Assembly: GCF_900177675.1 (NCBI RefSeq)
Contig: NZ_FXWM01000001.1
Span: 3,853,001-3,917,000, forward strand
Source of the DNA: Bacillus sp. OV166
GTDB lineage: Bacteria > Bacillota > Bacilli > Bacillales > Cytobacillaceae
Reading direction: 5' to 3'
Length of the DNA stretch: 64,000 nt
Both the position numbers and the translations under genes were made by a program. How positions within the stretch are numbered: the first letter of the stretch is position 1; each line of letters starts with the position of its first letter. Below, one piece after another: positions 8,433-18,006 of this stretch. Below the pieces are notes generated by a model. That model was not told where the DNA came from. It did no database searches and was given only the letters and a program-made list of their open reading frames with translations.

Positions 8433-9491
8433 TTAGTTTATTATTAACTTCCTAATAATCTCTTCTGTTACTTCTTCTGTTGAATGACTTCCTCCAAGGT
8501 CCGGTGTTAAGATGCCCTCATTGGTGACTTTTTCAATAGCATCTAGTAATAAATTCCCAAGTTCCTCTTCTCCAAAATGATCTAACATCATTTTGGCCGT
8601 CCAAATTTGACCAAGCGGATTTGCGATGCCTTTCCCAATAATATCAGGTGCAGACCCATGAACCGGTTCAAACATCGAAGGATATTTTCCATTTACATTA
8701 ATGTTGGCGGCTGGCGCAACCCCGATACTTCCCATAATTGCCGCCCCTAAATCGGTTAATATATCGCCAAAAAGATTACTTGCCACTATCACATCGAATT
8801 TATCGGGATGGGTAACAAAAAAGGCAGCCAAGGCATCAATGTGCTGCGAATCTGTATCAACATTTGGATAATCCTTTGATACGTCTTTAAAAACCTCATC
8901 CCAGAAAGGCATCGAATAGACAATTCCATTAGACTTCGTCGCGCTCGTTACATGCTTTTTACGTTTTAATGCTAGTTCAAAAGCAAAACGCATCACACGT
9001 TCCGTTGCTTTTCTCGAAAAAATACTATTTTGAATGGTGATTTCATCTTCTCCTTGATAGATTCTTCCGCCAACTGAACTGTATTCTCCTTCACTATTTT
9101 CCCTTACAACCATTAAATCAAAGTCCTTAGGGTTAATTAACGGTGATTTCACACCTTTAAGTACTTTCGCAGGTCTAATATTAATGACCTGTTCGAATTC
9201 TCGTCTTATTTTAATGAGAAGTCCCCAAAGTGAAACATGATCTGGAACGAGTTTTGCGTTACCCACGGCCCCAAGAAAAATAGCATCAAACTCTTTTAAT
9301 CTTTCAAGTCCATCTGCGGCCATCATTGCTCCATTTTTCAAATAATATTCACACCCGTACGGAAAATGGGTGAATTCAAACTTAATGCCGCCATGGATAT
9401 TTGCTAATGTATCCAACACTTTAATTGCCGCAGGTACAACTTCATTTCCAATTCCATCCCCAGGTATAGATGCAATTTTTAAATTCTTCAT
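8433..9491 (-). CDS. Tartrate/D-malate dehydrogenase (isocitrate/isopropylmalate dehydrogenase superfamily)
   Basis: 352-residue NAD-dependent beta-decarboxylating dehydrogenase. Seen: IPGDGIGNEV at the N-terminus, substrate-binding Args in LLIKIRREFEQVINIRP, VVRENSEGEYS, and the metal-binding SNLFGDILTDLGA, followed by EPVHGSAPDIIGK. The length, PDHVSLWG insertion and lack of a phosphoserine loop fit tartrate/D-malate dehydrogenases (B. subtilis YcsA, E. coli DmlA) better than LeuB or Icd. It would convert D-malate to pyruvate and CO2. Monocistronic; the next gene downstream is the membrane protein in the same direction after about 100 bases. Confidence 0.85.
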   Translation of the reverse strand: MKNLKIASIPGDGIGNEVVPAAIKVLDTLANIHGGIKFEFTHFPYGCEYYLKNGAMMAADGLERLKEFDAIFLGAVGNAKLVPDHVSLWGLLIKIRREFEQVINIRPAKVLKGVKSPLINPKDFDLMVVRENSEGEYSSVGGRIYQGEDEITIQNSIFSRKATERVMRFAFELALKRKKHVTSATKSNGIVYSMPFWDEVFKDVSKDYPNVDTDSQHIDALAAFFVTHPDKFDVIVASNLFGDILTDLGAAIMGSIGVAPAANINVNGKYPSMFEPVHGSAPDIIGKGIANPLGQIWTAKMMLDHFGEEELGNLLLDAIEKVTNEGILTPDLGGSHSTEEVTEEIIRKLIIN

Positions 9492-9671
9492 CTTTCCTCC
9501 ACCTTTAATTAATATCGATTCAGTCGACAGATCGTATGAATATTTTTACATTACATGAATATAATAACACTTTTTTAAAATATAAAAATACACAGAAATA
9601 TGTAATAAATTTTTGTTATAGTCACCTATTGCACACATCGCTCTTGGCCCTTCTTTTACTTTTACAGAAAC

Positions 9672-11612
9672 TCAACCTTCCATTTGAAGCGACTTTTGCA
9701 GGCTGATAATTTCACTTTGAATGCTAGGAAATGCTTCGATGAAAGGTACAGTTTTTAAAGAAGGCGAACGTTTTCGAGCGGTGGCATTGGCCATCGTTTC
9801 ACATATATAAAGCAATTGGGAAAGTGGTTCATCTGATAGAATTGGACGTTTTTCGGTTTTTGAACAATTTTCTAGTAAATATCCTAAATGCTCGATCGAA
9901 AAAATTACCGGCCAGTAGTATTCCACTGCTTTTTGATTAACCGGAATCTCGCCTGCAGCTGTAGTATAAAGCGTAATTAAATTAATAATATTCGTACGCA
10001 TTTTTCTTAATTCTCTACTCTCCGAAGCAATAAAACCTTCTCCTTGATCTGAAAAGAGGATGATCAAAAATTGACCCTGACTTCGGATGGTTTTGGTGAT
10101 TAAATGAGGCAGTCGACTAGAGGCTGACCGCCTCCCTACTAACCATGCACCGATGAGACCAATACTAATTCCGATCAACACATCGATTAATCTGGCCGAG
10201 GCAAAATAGGAAAAGCTAAAACTTCGCTGACTCGTGCTTTCTGCCATTAATAATGCATTCGGTGTAAAAAATAGGGCTGCCAATCCATAATTCTTTACAA
10301 TAAAAAGTTCCGTAATAAACGTCAATAGTAAAACGAAAAAAGCAATAATGTAACCATCTGGGTGCATAGCAAGAATGAAACTAGCAATTAAAATACCAAT
10401 GATGGTACCCAATCCTCTTTGAATGGCACGATGATAGGTCGCAACAATGGTAGAGCCTGACAAAACAGCTACACAGGATAAAGGGACCCAATAGGACCGT
10501 ACAAATGCAAACTGAAAGGCAATAATCGCAGCAATGGTCGTAATAACGCCGAATCGAATCGCCGTGATGAAAACAATCGAGTGTTTATCAAAGGCACCCA
10601 AAAAAATAGTCTTAAAGGAAGGTTTGGAAATTCGAATCGTTTGATTTATTTTAGATGTTGGTTCATTCATGATTGCATCCGCATCATAAACGATTGTAAA
10701 TAATTGAGCCACCTTTTCATCCATCACTGAGGGCTGAAGAATTTTTTTTGAAAAACTTTCTCCCTTTTTCTTATGGTCTAGTGAATGAGCCATTTCCCGG
10801 ATAGTTTGACCCAATTCTGGTGGGAAGTTGGAATGACTATCTGAAAAATTTTCAAGGACATACAAAAATATTTGATTGGCATGATCGTTTAATACGTATA
10901 AACGATTAAAGAGATCCGTTGTTCTCCAAGGGATATACCCTGCTGCCAATGTTTCTTCTGCTTCTTTCAAAACGGACATAACTTGGTGTCTCGAAACAGA
11001 AAAATTATTTGTACCAACGGAATCGAGAAACGCAGCCAATTCCAAATAAACTCTTTGGACTACCCCTGTTTCTGGGCCATGTGGATTGAAGAACCAGCCA
11101 AACATGGCAATCATCCACGATAGGGTTCCACCAAGAAAGACAAGAGCGGCGCGTAACGGGGCAAGCTCTGGTTGGATTGGCATCCCTGTAGTCATCGAAA
11201 AAACCAACACAAAAAAGATGGCAGAGGGTCCCGTTATTCGTAATGCACCAAAAATAAAAATAGCAGCCGCTCCAATGATTCCCATTAAAATGGCGATAGC
11301 AAGCGGATATGGAGCAGATAGTGTCCCTAATACTGAGACCAAACACATGCCAAGATTGACAAAAACTAGCTTTTTTGCCCGCTGAGCATAGGGGATATTA
11401 AATACATAGAGATAGGTAAAGCCTCCCATCCCGGCTAACAATCCATATTCTAAATTACCAAATAATAATCCAATAATAACAGGGAGTGCTGCAGCAACAC
11501 CTGCACAAAATGCCTTTATCCAGGGAAATGGCTTCTTATTCACTGCCATCGATTGCTTTATAATAGTTAGGTATTTAGATTTAGAGGCTCCTGCTTTGTG
11601 GCTTTCTTCCAT
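9672..11612 (-). CDS. FUSC-family (aromatic acid exporter-like) membrane protein
   Basis: 646 residues with two blocks of hydrophobic helices (about residues 30-175 and 345-475) separated and followed by long soluble helical domains, the layout of FUSC/YccS/PET transporters. Members export aromatic or other weak acids, or modify the envelope; this one cannot be assigned. A conserved-looking RGLGTIIG segment lies in the second membrane block. No partner membrane-fusion protein is nearby, consistent with a monoderm host. Stands alone between two same-strand genes. Confidence 0.8.
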   Translation of the reverse strand: MEESHKAGASKSKYLTIIKQSMAVNKKPFPWIKAFCAGVAAALPVIIGLLFGNLEYGLLAGMGGFTYLYVFNIPYAQRAKKLVFVNLGMCLVSVLGTLSAPYPLAIAILMGIIGAAAIFIFGALRITGPSAIFFVLVFSMTTGMPIQPELAPLRAALVFLGGTLSWMIAMFGWFFNPHGPETGVVQRVYLELAAFLDSVGTNNFSVSRHQVMSVLKEAEETLAAGYIPWRTTDLFNRLYVLNDHANQIFLYVLENFSDSHSNFPPELGQTIREMAHSLDHKKKGESFSKKILQPSVMDEKVAQLFTIVYDADAIMNEPTSKINQTIRISKPSFKTIFLGAFDKHSIVFITAIRFGVITTIAAIIAFQFAFVRSYWVPLSCVAVLSGSTIVATYHRAIQRGLGTIIGILIASFILAMHPDGYIIAFFVLLLTFITELFIVKNYGLAALFFTPNALLMAESTSQRSFSFSYFASARLIDVLIGISIGLIGAWLVGRRSASSRLPHLITKTIRSQGQFLIILFSDQGEGFIASESRELRKMRTNIINLITLYTTAAGEIPVNQKAVEYYWPVIFSIEHLGYLLENCSKTEKRPILSDEPLSQLLYICETMANATARKRSPSLKTVPFIEAFPSIQSEIISLQKSLQMEG

Positions 11613-11734
11613 CCTGATCGCTTCTTTCCAACATTAGTAAAGTTTCCTTCTGTTCTATATTACTCATTCCAATTCACTCATTGAAAGGTAATGTATCTAA
11701 GGTATTTTTCCTTATGGTGACAGTTTCATTCATC

Positions 11735-11771
11735 AAAAAAAGCAACTACATCTGTAACCATGTAGTTGCTT
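11735..11771 (-). terminator. Terminator of malate synthase gene
   Basis: Perfect 12-bp stem (AAGCAACTACAT and complement), eight-base loop, then a run of Ts on the minus strand. Confidence 0.9.
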
Positions 11772-11786
11772 GTGATTTTGGCATTA

Positions 11787-13973
11787 TTAATTGTGGTGCT
11801 CGACTCTCCATTTAGCTTTAGCTTCAATACGGCGACGATGCAAAATCGGCTCAGTGTAGCCGTTTGGCTGATCATAGCCTTTAAATACTAAGTCGCACGC
11901 TGCTTGAAATGCAACAGATTGATCATAATCTACAGCCATCGGGCGATAGGCCGGGTCACCTTCATTTTGACGGTCCACTACTTTCGCCATCCGCTTTAAC
12001 GTTTTTAGAACCTGTTCCTTCGTACAAATACCATGGTGCAGCCAGTTAGCGATATGTTGGCTAGAAATCCTTAGCGTGGCACGGTCCTCCATCAATCCCA
12101 CATGATTAATATCTGGTACTTTCGAACAGCCAACGCCCATTTCTACCCAACGAACGACATAGCCAAGAATGCCCTGAGCATTGTTATCAAGCTCCTGCTG
12201 AATTTCCTCAGCGGACCAGTTGGTATTTTCGGCAGCAGGAATCGTTAAAATCTGATCTCTTAAATCCTGAATATCCTTTGCTAACTCATCCTGCACCTTT
12301 GAAACATCTAACTGATGATAATGAAGGGCATGCAGGGTTGCAGCGGTTGGTGAAGGAACCCATGCAGTCGTCCCGCCCGCTTGCAGGTGGCCGATTTTTT
12401 GCTTGATCATTTCAGCCATCAGGTCCGGCATCGCCCACATTCCTTTACCAATCTGCGCCCGGCCTTTTAGTCCAGTGGCGAGTCCGATAAAAACATTGGA
12501 TTTTTCATAGCTTTGCAGCCAAGTTGAAAACTTCATTTCGTTTTTGCGGATAACTGCTCCTATATCCATTGAAGTATGGATCTCATCCCCGGTCCGGTCC
12601 AAGAAACCAGTATTAATAAAGACAATTCGATCTTTTACTTCACGAATACAATTCTTCAGATTCAAAGACGTCCGGCGCTCTTCGTCCATCACACCAATCT
12701 TTAGCGTATTCCGTTCAAGAGCAAGCATGTCTTCCACACGATTAAACGTTTCGTTGGCAAACGCCGCTTCTTCGGGTCCATGCATTTTCGGCTTTACGAT
12801 ATAGATCGATCCCTTAGACGAGTTTTGATATTTTCCATTCGCTAAAAGAGAATGCTTGGCAATTAAACTGGTAAGGACCGTATCCATTAACCCTTCTGGT
12901 ACCTCGTTACCATCCTTATCAAGAATGGCATGACTCTTCATTAAATGGCCGACAATACGGACAAACATAAGCGATCGCCCTTTTAAGGCGAATTCTTCAC
13001 CTGATGGGGATATATATTGTCGATCTGGCTGGAGAGATCGCGTGATCGTCTTTCCATTCTTAGTTAAAGCAGCCGTCAAGTCCCCCTTCATCAATCCGAG
13101 CCAATTTGAATAAACAAGCACCTTATCCTCTGCATCAACGGCTGCAACTGAATCTTCACAGTCCATAATCGTGGTTAATGCCGACTCTATGAAAATATCT
13201 TTAACACCTGCCAGGTCTGTTTTGCCAATTGAATGGCTGCGGTCGACTTGGATTTCAAAATAGAGACCATTATTTTTAAACAAAATGGAGGAAGGTTCTT
13301 CTGGATTTCCCTGATACCCGAATAGTTTGCTTTCATCTGAAAGCCCTTTGGTTGAGCCGTTGCGGAGTAAAACTGCTAATCTCCCATTCACAATCGAATA
13401 TTTAACAGCTTCCTTATGGGAAAATTGGTTCAGTGGTATGGCTTGATCAAGAAACTCCCTTGCAAAAGCAATTACTTTTTCGCCTCGAACTGGATTATAG
13501 CCAGCATTTCGCTGGGCTCCGCCGACCTCACTTATTGCATCCGTTCCGTATAATGCATCGTAAAGGCTTCCCCACCGGGCGTTAGCTGCGTTTAAGGCAT
13601 AGCGGGCATTATCAACAGGAACGACAAGCTGCGGTCCTGCTTTTAAGGCTACTTCCTCATCGACATTTTCAGTAGTAATTTGAAAGTCTGCTGCCTCAGA
13701 CTCTAAATAGCCAATTTCCTTTAAAAATGATTTATAATTTTCAAAGTGGAAGGATTTATTTATTCGGTGCCAGGCATTGATTTGATGTTGAATGTCATCC
13801 CTTCGAGCTAATAGCTGATTATTTTTCGGTGTCAAATCAGCAAAGAGTGTCTCGAAATCAGCCCAGAACTTTTCGCGGTCCAAGCCAGTTCCAGGTATAG
13901 CGTCCTCGTTAATAAACCGATAAAGTACATCCGCTACTTGAAGATTACCTATTATTACATAGTTTGACATCAT
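11787..13973 (-). CDS. glcB: Malate synthase G
   Basis: 728-residue enzyme that condenses glyoxylate with acetyl-CoA to malate; length is exactly that of the G isoform (about 720-730) rather than the 530-residue A form. Seen: TTIMDCEDSVAAVDAEDK (substrate and Mg loop), the active-site beta strand with MHGPEEAAF, and EERRTSLNLKNCI, all family signatures. GGAGG seven bases before the first of two ATGs supports the start. No isocitrate lyase gene is nearby, so glyoxylate may come from glycolate or purine breakdown. A cre-like AAGCGCTT lies about 125 bases upstream. Confidence 0.95.
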   Translation of the reverse strand: MMSNYVIIGNLQVADVLYRFINEDAIPGTGLDREKFWADFETLFADLTPKNNQLLARRDDIQHQINAWHRINKSFHFENYKSFLKEIGYLESEAADFQITTENVDEEVALKAGPQLVVPVDNARYALNAANARWGSLYDALYGTDAISEVGGAQRNAGYNPVRGEKVIAFAREFLDQAIPLNQFSHKEAVKYSIVNGRLAVLLRNGSTKGLSDESKLFGYQGNPEEPSSILFKNNGLYFEIQVDRSHSIGKTDLAGVKDIFIESALTTIMDCEDSVAAVDAEDKVLVYSNWLGLMKGDLTAALTKNGKTITRSLQPDRQYISPSGEEFALKGRSLMFVRIVGHLMKSHAILDKDGNEVPEGLMDTVLTSLIAKHSLLANGKYQNSSKGSIYIVKPKMHGPEEAAFANETFNRVEDMLALERNTLKIGVMDEERRTSLNLKNCIREVKDRIVFINTGFLDRTGDEIHTSMDIGAVIRKNEMKFSTWLQSYEKSNVFIGLATGLKGRAQIGKGMWAMPDLMAEMIKQKIGHLQAGGTTAWVPSPTAATLHALHYHQLDVSKVQDELAKDIQDLRDQILTIPAAENTNWSAEEIQQELDNNAQGILGYVVRWVEMGVGCSKVPDINHVGLMEDRATLRISSQHIANWLHHGICTKEQVLKTLKRMAKVVDRQNEGDPAYRPMAVDYDQSVAFQAACDLVFKGYDQPNGYTEPILHRRRIEAKAKWRVEHHN

Positions 13974-14096
13974 TCAATTTCCTCCTTATGTAGCTTAAAC
14001 TTTTACATCCACCTATTAATCTGTGATTCTCTTCAAAATGAAAAAATAAGAATCTTATTAAACCTTTCCCCATTTTCTCCTCTCCGCAAAAAATAA

Positions 14097-14110
14097 TGAA
14101 GCGCTTCCTT
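14097..14110. promoter_or_regulatory. Weak cre-like palindrome upstream of glcB
   Basis: ATGAAGCGCTTCCT shares the AAGCGCTT core of CcpA operators but lacks the outer TG/CA positions. Upstream of glcB on the minus strand. Low confidence. Confidence 0.25.
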
Positions 14111-14246
14111 TATTATACAATAATTGAAATGAGAAAACCTTGCAGTATGCAAGATTATCTTTTCCTTCAACATCCGTTAAAAATAAGAATGATGGCAGCA
14201 GAAATTACCGTCAGATGCTGCCAGAATTCTATTTCACTTTAAAAAT

Positions 14247-14426
14247 TTATATTAACTTAGCCGAAAGGATTTTGATTTCATTTTCAGCCTCAACCATTCT
14301 GCCAAATCGATATCCTTCAATCAGTACATGCCTCTCATGATCACTTAATCGACGCTTCCATTTCGTTTCTAAAAAATAGATGACTTCGTTATAGAAGATT
14401 TCCTGGTATTCAAAAGGTTTATTCAT
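14247..14426 (-). CDS. 59-residue hypothetical protein
   Basis: Begins MNKPFEYQEI and ends KILSAKLI; charged, predicted mostly helical, no cysteines or membrane segment. AAGGAGA eight bases upstream of the ATG gives a good start, and codon use is coherent. It lies alone between glcB and the DUF2161 gene on the same strand. Not recognised. Confidence 0.7.
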   Translation of the reverse strand: MNKPFEYQEIFYNEVIYFLETKWKRRLSDHERHVLIEGYRFGRMVEAENEIKILSAKLI

Positions 14427-14523
14427 AAATATGTCTCCTTCCTATCTTTATCGCCCTATGCTTAACAGTCTTTACAAATTGCAGAGAAATTAAAACTTGG
14501 TGAGGAAAAGTGATTATTCAATT

Positions 14524-14559
14524 AAAAAAAGGCTATCCCGTGAAATTCGGACAGCCTTT
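14524..14559 (-). terminator. Terminator of the DUF2161 gene
   Basis: AAAGGCTGTCC / GGGATAGCCTTT stem with one mismatch followed by TTTTTTT on the minus strand. Confidence 0.85.
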
Positions 14560-14565
14560 AATAGC

Positions 14566-15288
14566 TTAGGTAACTTTCTCGTCGCCTAAACTAGTAATAT
14601 AATAATTTACTAACTCTGGATATTCCTTGATTTCTTCTTTCCCCTTCTCAGTAATTACATAGATACCTCGTTTGATCCTTTCAAACCAACCATAATAGTT
14701 TTTAGTAAGGACCGAGGAAGTATTTTTTCCAGATCCCAATTGATTTAACTTTCTCGGGGATAATGGACCCAAATTTTCTAGGTAACACGCAATTTGGATG
14801 CAATTTTCTTTATAAGCTGTCATAATCTTGGTTCGATTACTGCCGCCCACATTATAGTCCGCACTACGGCCGTTAATTTCCTTCATAATAGAATCTCGCT
14901 TGCGTTTGTTTTTGCGGCGAATAAATGAAGTGGGCTCGAAAATAATTTCTGCCCTTCCCCGTTTTCCTGGGCTCGAAACAACAATCAATCCCAGCTCCAG
15001 CCTGCGAATTAAATGGCATTTTTCTGTCCACCGTTTAGAATTTAAACGATGCTTCGGTTTCGGTATCGCCACATAAACCTTATCCGTAATCCGCTGCCGT
15101 TTGGACGCCTGTATTAGTAAATCCACACTTAAGGTGAGTTTTAATTCAATGACAACTAACTCTTCATCTTTCACTGCAACAATATCGCAGTCCTTCACTT
15201 CCCCGTAAACCTCATACCCTTCACGTAAAAAATAAGTCTGAATGGGTTTATATAAATCTATCTCTTGCAGCTTTTTTGTTTCCGTCAA
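14566..15288 (-). CDS. DUF2161 protein, PD-(D/E)XK nuclease-like
   Basis: 240 residues. The N-terminal half contains DCDIVAV followed by LVVIELKL, matching the Asp and ExK of the restriction-endonuclease-like fold; the family is often labelled DUF2161 putative phosphodiesterase. The central part is very basic (about residues 122-137), and the C-terminal part resembles a winged-helix domain (LSPRKLNQLG ... GIYVITEKG). A nucleic-acid-directed role is likely but unproven. Monocistronic with its own terminator. Confidence 0.75.
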   Translation of the reverse strand: MTETKKLQEIDLYKPIQTYFLREGYEVYGEVKDCDIVAVKDEELVVIELKLTLSVDLLIQASKRQRITDKVYVAIPKPKHRLNSKRWTEKCHLIRRLELGLIVVSSPGKRGRAEIIFEPTSFIRRKNKRKRDSIMKEINGRSADYNVGGSNRTKIMTAYKENCIQIACYLENLGPLSPRKLNQLGSGKNTSSVLTKNYYGWFERIKRGIYVITEKGKEEIKEYPELVNYYITSLGDEKVT

Positions 15289-15503
15289 ACGGTATCACCA
15301 CCCAATGCCAACCTTTAGAATCATACTTACAAATGTAACCCATTTTTTCTTTTTGGAAAAGGATGTTTCACCGATGAAAGAACTTAATTCTTTATATGAT
15401 TTGTAGAATTTATAACTGAATTTAAAAATTTTATTATTACTCACCGGATGGTATATCTATTTTTGGGAAATATAGTATTTATTAACTTCTAGGAGTGTAC
15501 CTC

Positions 15504-16016
15504 ATGATTGCCATCATCTATTCGGTTATTTGGATAATTGTTGCCTCCAAGTTCGCTGATCGAAATTGGAAGGCCTATTATCCTACGATGCTTTTTGCTT
15601 CCCTCGGAGAGGCATTATATGAACTCCTTTGTTATAAATATCAACTTTGGCAAATGGAACCAAATGGGGTACAGTTTGCTATGATTCCGATTTTGTTATT
15701 AACTTTAATTGGAATGCCCCTCTCGACATGGGTTTACCTTTCTAAATATCCTTTTAGAAAAGGCGTCCTCTCTCAATCTCTTTACATTGCCTTTTTTACA
15801 TGCGCCTATATTATTTTGGAATATGTAGCGGTGAATGGCGGATCTATTACCTACCACCATCATTGGAATTTATTATGGTCCCTATTATTCGTAATTGTTA
15901 TGTTCTTAATCATTCGGATCCATTTTAAAAGACCTATCCTCGCCCTTATCTTTTCAGCAATCTTTGCTATTTTTCTATGTTTAGTTTTTGATGTTTCCCT
16001 TGTCAAAATGAAGTAA
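15504..16016 (+). CDS. CBO0543-like membrane protein
   Basis: 170-residue protein with five hydrophobic segments and short polar loops; the tryptophan-rich first loop (FADRNWKAYYP) and a second conserved-looking YQLW motif fit the CBO0543 family of unknown function found in spore-formers. AGGAG eight bases before the ATG at 15504 is preferred over the GTG at 15495, which overlaps the ribosome site. Confidence 0.65.
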   Translation: MIAIIYSVIWIIVASKFADRNWKAYYPTMLFASLGEALYELLCYKYQLWQMEPNGVQFAMIPILLLTLIGMPLSTWVYLSKYPFRKGVLSQSLYIAFFTCAYIILEYVAVNGGSITYHHHWNLLWSLLFVIVMFLIIRIHFKRPILALIFSAIFAIFLCLVFDVSLVKMK

Positions 16017-16035
16017 TTTTATAACGGCTTTCAGC

Positions 16036-16069
16036 ACACTTCCGTCTGTCCTCTATCAGACGGAAGTGT
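16036..16069. terminator. Strong hairpin between convergent genes
   Basis: Perfect 13-bp stem (ACACTTCCGTCTG and complement) with an eight-base loop between the convergent stops at 16016 and 16090. It lacks a good U-run on either strand, so it may act as a transcript-end stabiliser or weak terminator. Confidence 0.5.
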
Positions 16070-16089
16070 ACCGACTACATACATCAAAA

Positions 16090-16593
16090 TCATTTCGATT
16101 CTTGTTTTTCCCAAAATTCATAGATCAATTCTTGAAAAATTTCATTTAAGCTTTTCTTTTTTTGTTTTTTTAACCACTCGACCTGGTCAATTGGCAAATT
16201 AAGTTTTAAACCAACATCCTCATTTGGCATTTCCACTTTTCTTATTTCTTCTATAGTAATGCCATCTTCTATATTCGGAAACCAAGAATCATTTTCGTTT
16301 ACCCGATCAAAATCTTGATATTCTTGGATATCATCGAGCTCGCAGAATAAATTAAGTTGTGGCAAGCCGCCACTCAGAATTTTTACATGCATAATGGAAT
16401 TTATGATTCTACCATCTTCAAATTCTATCTCAACTATTAGGTTTTCCACGTTTTTGTATTTTTTAACAACAACTTCACTGACAATCAGATTTAATTCTAA
16501 GGTAATACCCGAACTCGATTCAAAGATGTAGACCGCGTTTCTAAATACAAAGATACTCTCTCCATCGATTGTGACTGATTTTACAACTACCAT
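16090..16593 (-). CDS. Hypothetical protein
   Basis: 167 residues, acidic, no membrane segment. The first 110 residues look like a beta-rich domain; the last 30 (LKLNLPIDQVEWLKKQKKK) are a charged helix. GGAGG eight bases before the ATG at 16593 fixes the start against an upstream ATG that overlaps the ribosome site. Not recognised. Confidence 0.65.
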   Translation of the reverse strand: MVVVKSVTIDGESIFVFRNAVYIFESSSGITLELNLIVSEVVVKKYKNVENLIVEIEFEDGRIINSIMHVKILSGGLPQLNLFCELDDIQEYQDFDRVNENDSWFPNIEDGITIEEIRKVEMPNEDVGLKLNLPIDQVEWLKKQKKKSLNEIFQELIYEFWEKQESK

Positions 16594-16800
16594 AAATCTT
16601 TCCTCCATACATTTGTTTCATCTATTAGTTAATAGAAACTATGCCTAATTTATAGCGGTAATATTGATTCTCACTCTTTAAATTTACCATATAAATGAAG
16701 TGACAGTTGAATTTTTATTTAAACATTTAATACACAATAATTTTTATGCCAATGGGGAATATTAGAAGAGGCAATATATTGGAAAGGGGTGAACGAGGAA

Positions 16801-17022
16801 ATGAATCAAGATCTTACAATTGATCCTAACCAAATGCCTAAATTCAATAGTCATGAGGAAGCAAGAGGTTGGTTAAGAAAGCATAGTTTTTTCAAGAGTC
16901 TCCATATCGGAAGGCTAGCTCTAAGGTTGTCTAAAAACAACATTGTTGAGTCAGCCATTCCCTTTTTCTTATCTTTTATTGAATTTTCGCTCCTGGGTCA
17001 ACCCCAAAAATTTAATCCTTGA
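16801..17022 (+). CDS. Short hypothetical protein, possibly truncated
   Basis: 73 residues. The first half (NSHEEARGWLRKH) looks like a genuine soluble domain; the last 25 residues are hydrophobic and end at a stop that overlaps a gene on the other strand by 11 bases. AAGGGG lies upstream of the ATG. The abrupt change in character near 16940 suggests a deletion fusing a gene start to unrelated sequence. Confidence 0.45.
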   Translation: MNQDLTIDPNQMPKFNSHEEARGWLRKHSFFKSLHIGRLALRLSKNNIVESAIPFFLSFIEFSLLGQPQKFNP

Positions 17023-17170
17023 TTTCCACATTCCCATTGTCATCAATTTCGATGGTTGTATAGCTTTTGAAGACGTCCATGTTGGTGATTTCATGTTGAA
17101 CGACGCTGGCAAAGCTCTCCATGTAAGGCTTGTACATCTCAGGGTCTTTGACGAGATGATAAAAATTCAC
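17012..17170 (-). CDS. 52-residue hypothetical protein coupled to the methyltransferase
   Basis: GTG start at 17170 overlaps the TGA stop of the methyltransferase (GTGA), a classical translational-coupling arrangement. The product reads (M)NFYHLVKDPEMYKPYMESF and ends in EIDDNGNVEIKD; acidic C-terminus, no membrane segment. Length and clean sense content suggest a real peptide, but it could be the 3' remnant of a larger gene fused behind the methyltransferase. Not recognised. Confidence 0.5.
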   Translation of the reverse strand: MNFYHLVKDPEMYKPYMESFASVVQHEITNMDVFKSYTTIEIDDNGNVEIKD

Positions 17171-17772
17171 TCTTTTTCCATCTCATTATTTTTGGCTTCA
17201 GCAAAAACAAATAAATCACGATAATATTTTTGCACCTTTATTATTGAGATATCATGAGCCTTTAGTAAGTCTAAGGTATTCCTATTTAAACAGCATCCAT
17301 CACAGATTTTTTTCCAAGTTGGAGTTAGCCAGTCCTGGAGTGAAGCTAAAAAACGATTTTGCATCTTAACATGCTCAAATACAAGAATTTTCCCTTCAGG
17401 CTTACATACTCGTTTCAACTCTAAAATGGCTTTTTCCGGATTTGGTATCGTACAAAATACAAGTGTTGCCACTATAGTATCAAAAGTATCCGCAGCAAAA
17501 GGCAGCTTTTCTGCACTTGCCTGAACAATTTCTATTGGGACTAGTGATTGCTTATGTTTCGATAAAGACCGCTCAATCATTTGTAGACTCGGTTCAATCG
17601 CAGTCACTTTTTCTGAGGATTCATATAAAGGAAAATTAATTCCTGTACCAGATCCTAATTCTAGGACACTTCCTGTTGCCTTAGAAAGAAGCTCTTTCCG
17701 AATCCTCTTAAACTTCTTTTTCTCCAATGGATTCATAAAAAAATCATACCAATTTGCAAATAAACGACTCAA
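17167..17772 (-). CDS. Class I SAM-dependent methyltransferase
   Basis: About 201 residues with the SAM-binding motif I (VLELGSGTGINFP), motif II acidic residue (TAIEPS) and FDTIVATLVFCTI (motif IV). The closest type is the UbiE/phosphatidylethanolamine N-methyltransferase-like group found in Bacillus. No ATG precedes the conserved part; a TTG at 17772 lies nine bases after GGAG and is preferred, with another TTG at 17802 possible. The C-terminal helix contains a CDGCC cluster. Substrate unknown. Confidence 0.8.
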   Translation of the reverse strand: MSRLFANWYDFFMNPLEKKKFKRIRKELLSKATGSVLELGSGTGINFPLYESSEKVTAIEPSLQMIERSLSKHKQSLVPIEIVQASAEKLPFAADTFDTIVATLVFCTIPNPEKAILELKRVCKPEGKILVFEHVKMQNRFLASLQDWLTPTWKKICDGCCLNRNTLDLLKAHDISIIKVQKYYRDLFVFAEAKNNEMEKE

Positions 17773-17957
17773 AACTTTCAACTCCAAACAAGTAACCCAC
17801 AAAGGAATAAGACACCCAATGCCCGGTAAGATTGCTACTAAATAAATAACAGTATATCATTATTCAGCTAATATCCTTGTACAATTTTCTCTTCTTAAAA
17901 ATATATTAGTTTACATAATATATTTATAATAAACTATTTTGCCTACGAGACAAAATA

Positions 17958-17988
17958 AAAAGCGATGAGAAAAAATCTCAACGCTTTT
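17958..17988 (-). terminator. Terminator of the aminotransferase operon
   Basis: 13-base arms AAAAGCGTTGAGA / TCTCATCGCTTTT with one mismatch and a T-rich 3' side on the minus strand, 19 bases after the aminotransferase stop. Confidence 0.85.
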
Positions 17989-18006
17989 CATTCTGTTTGC
18001 TGATTA

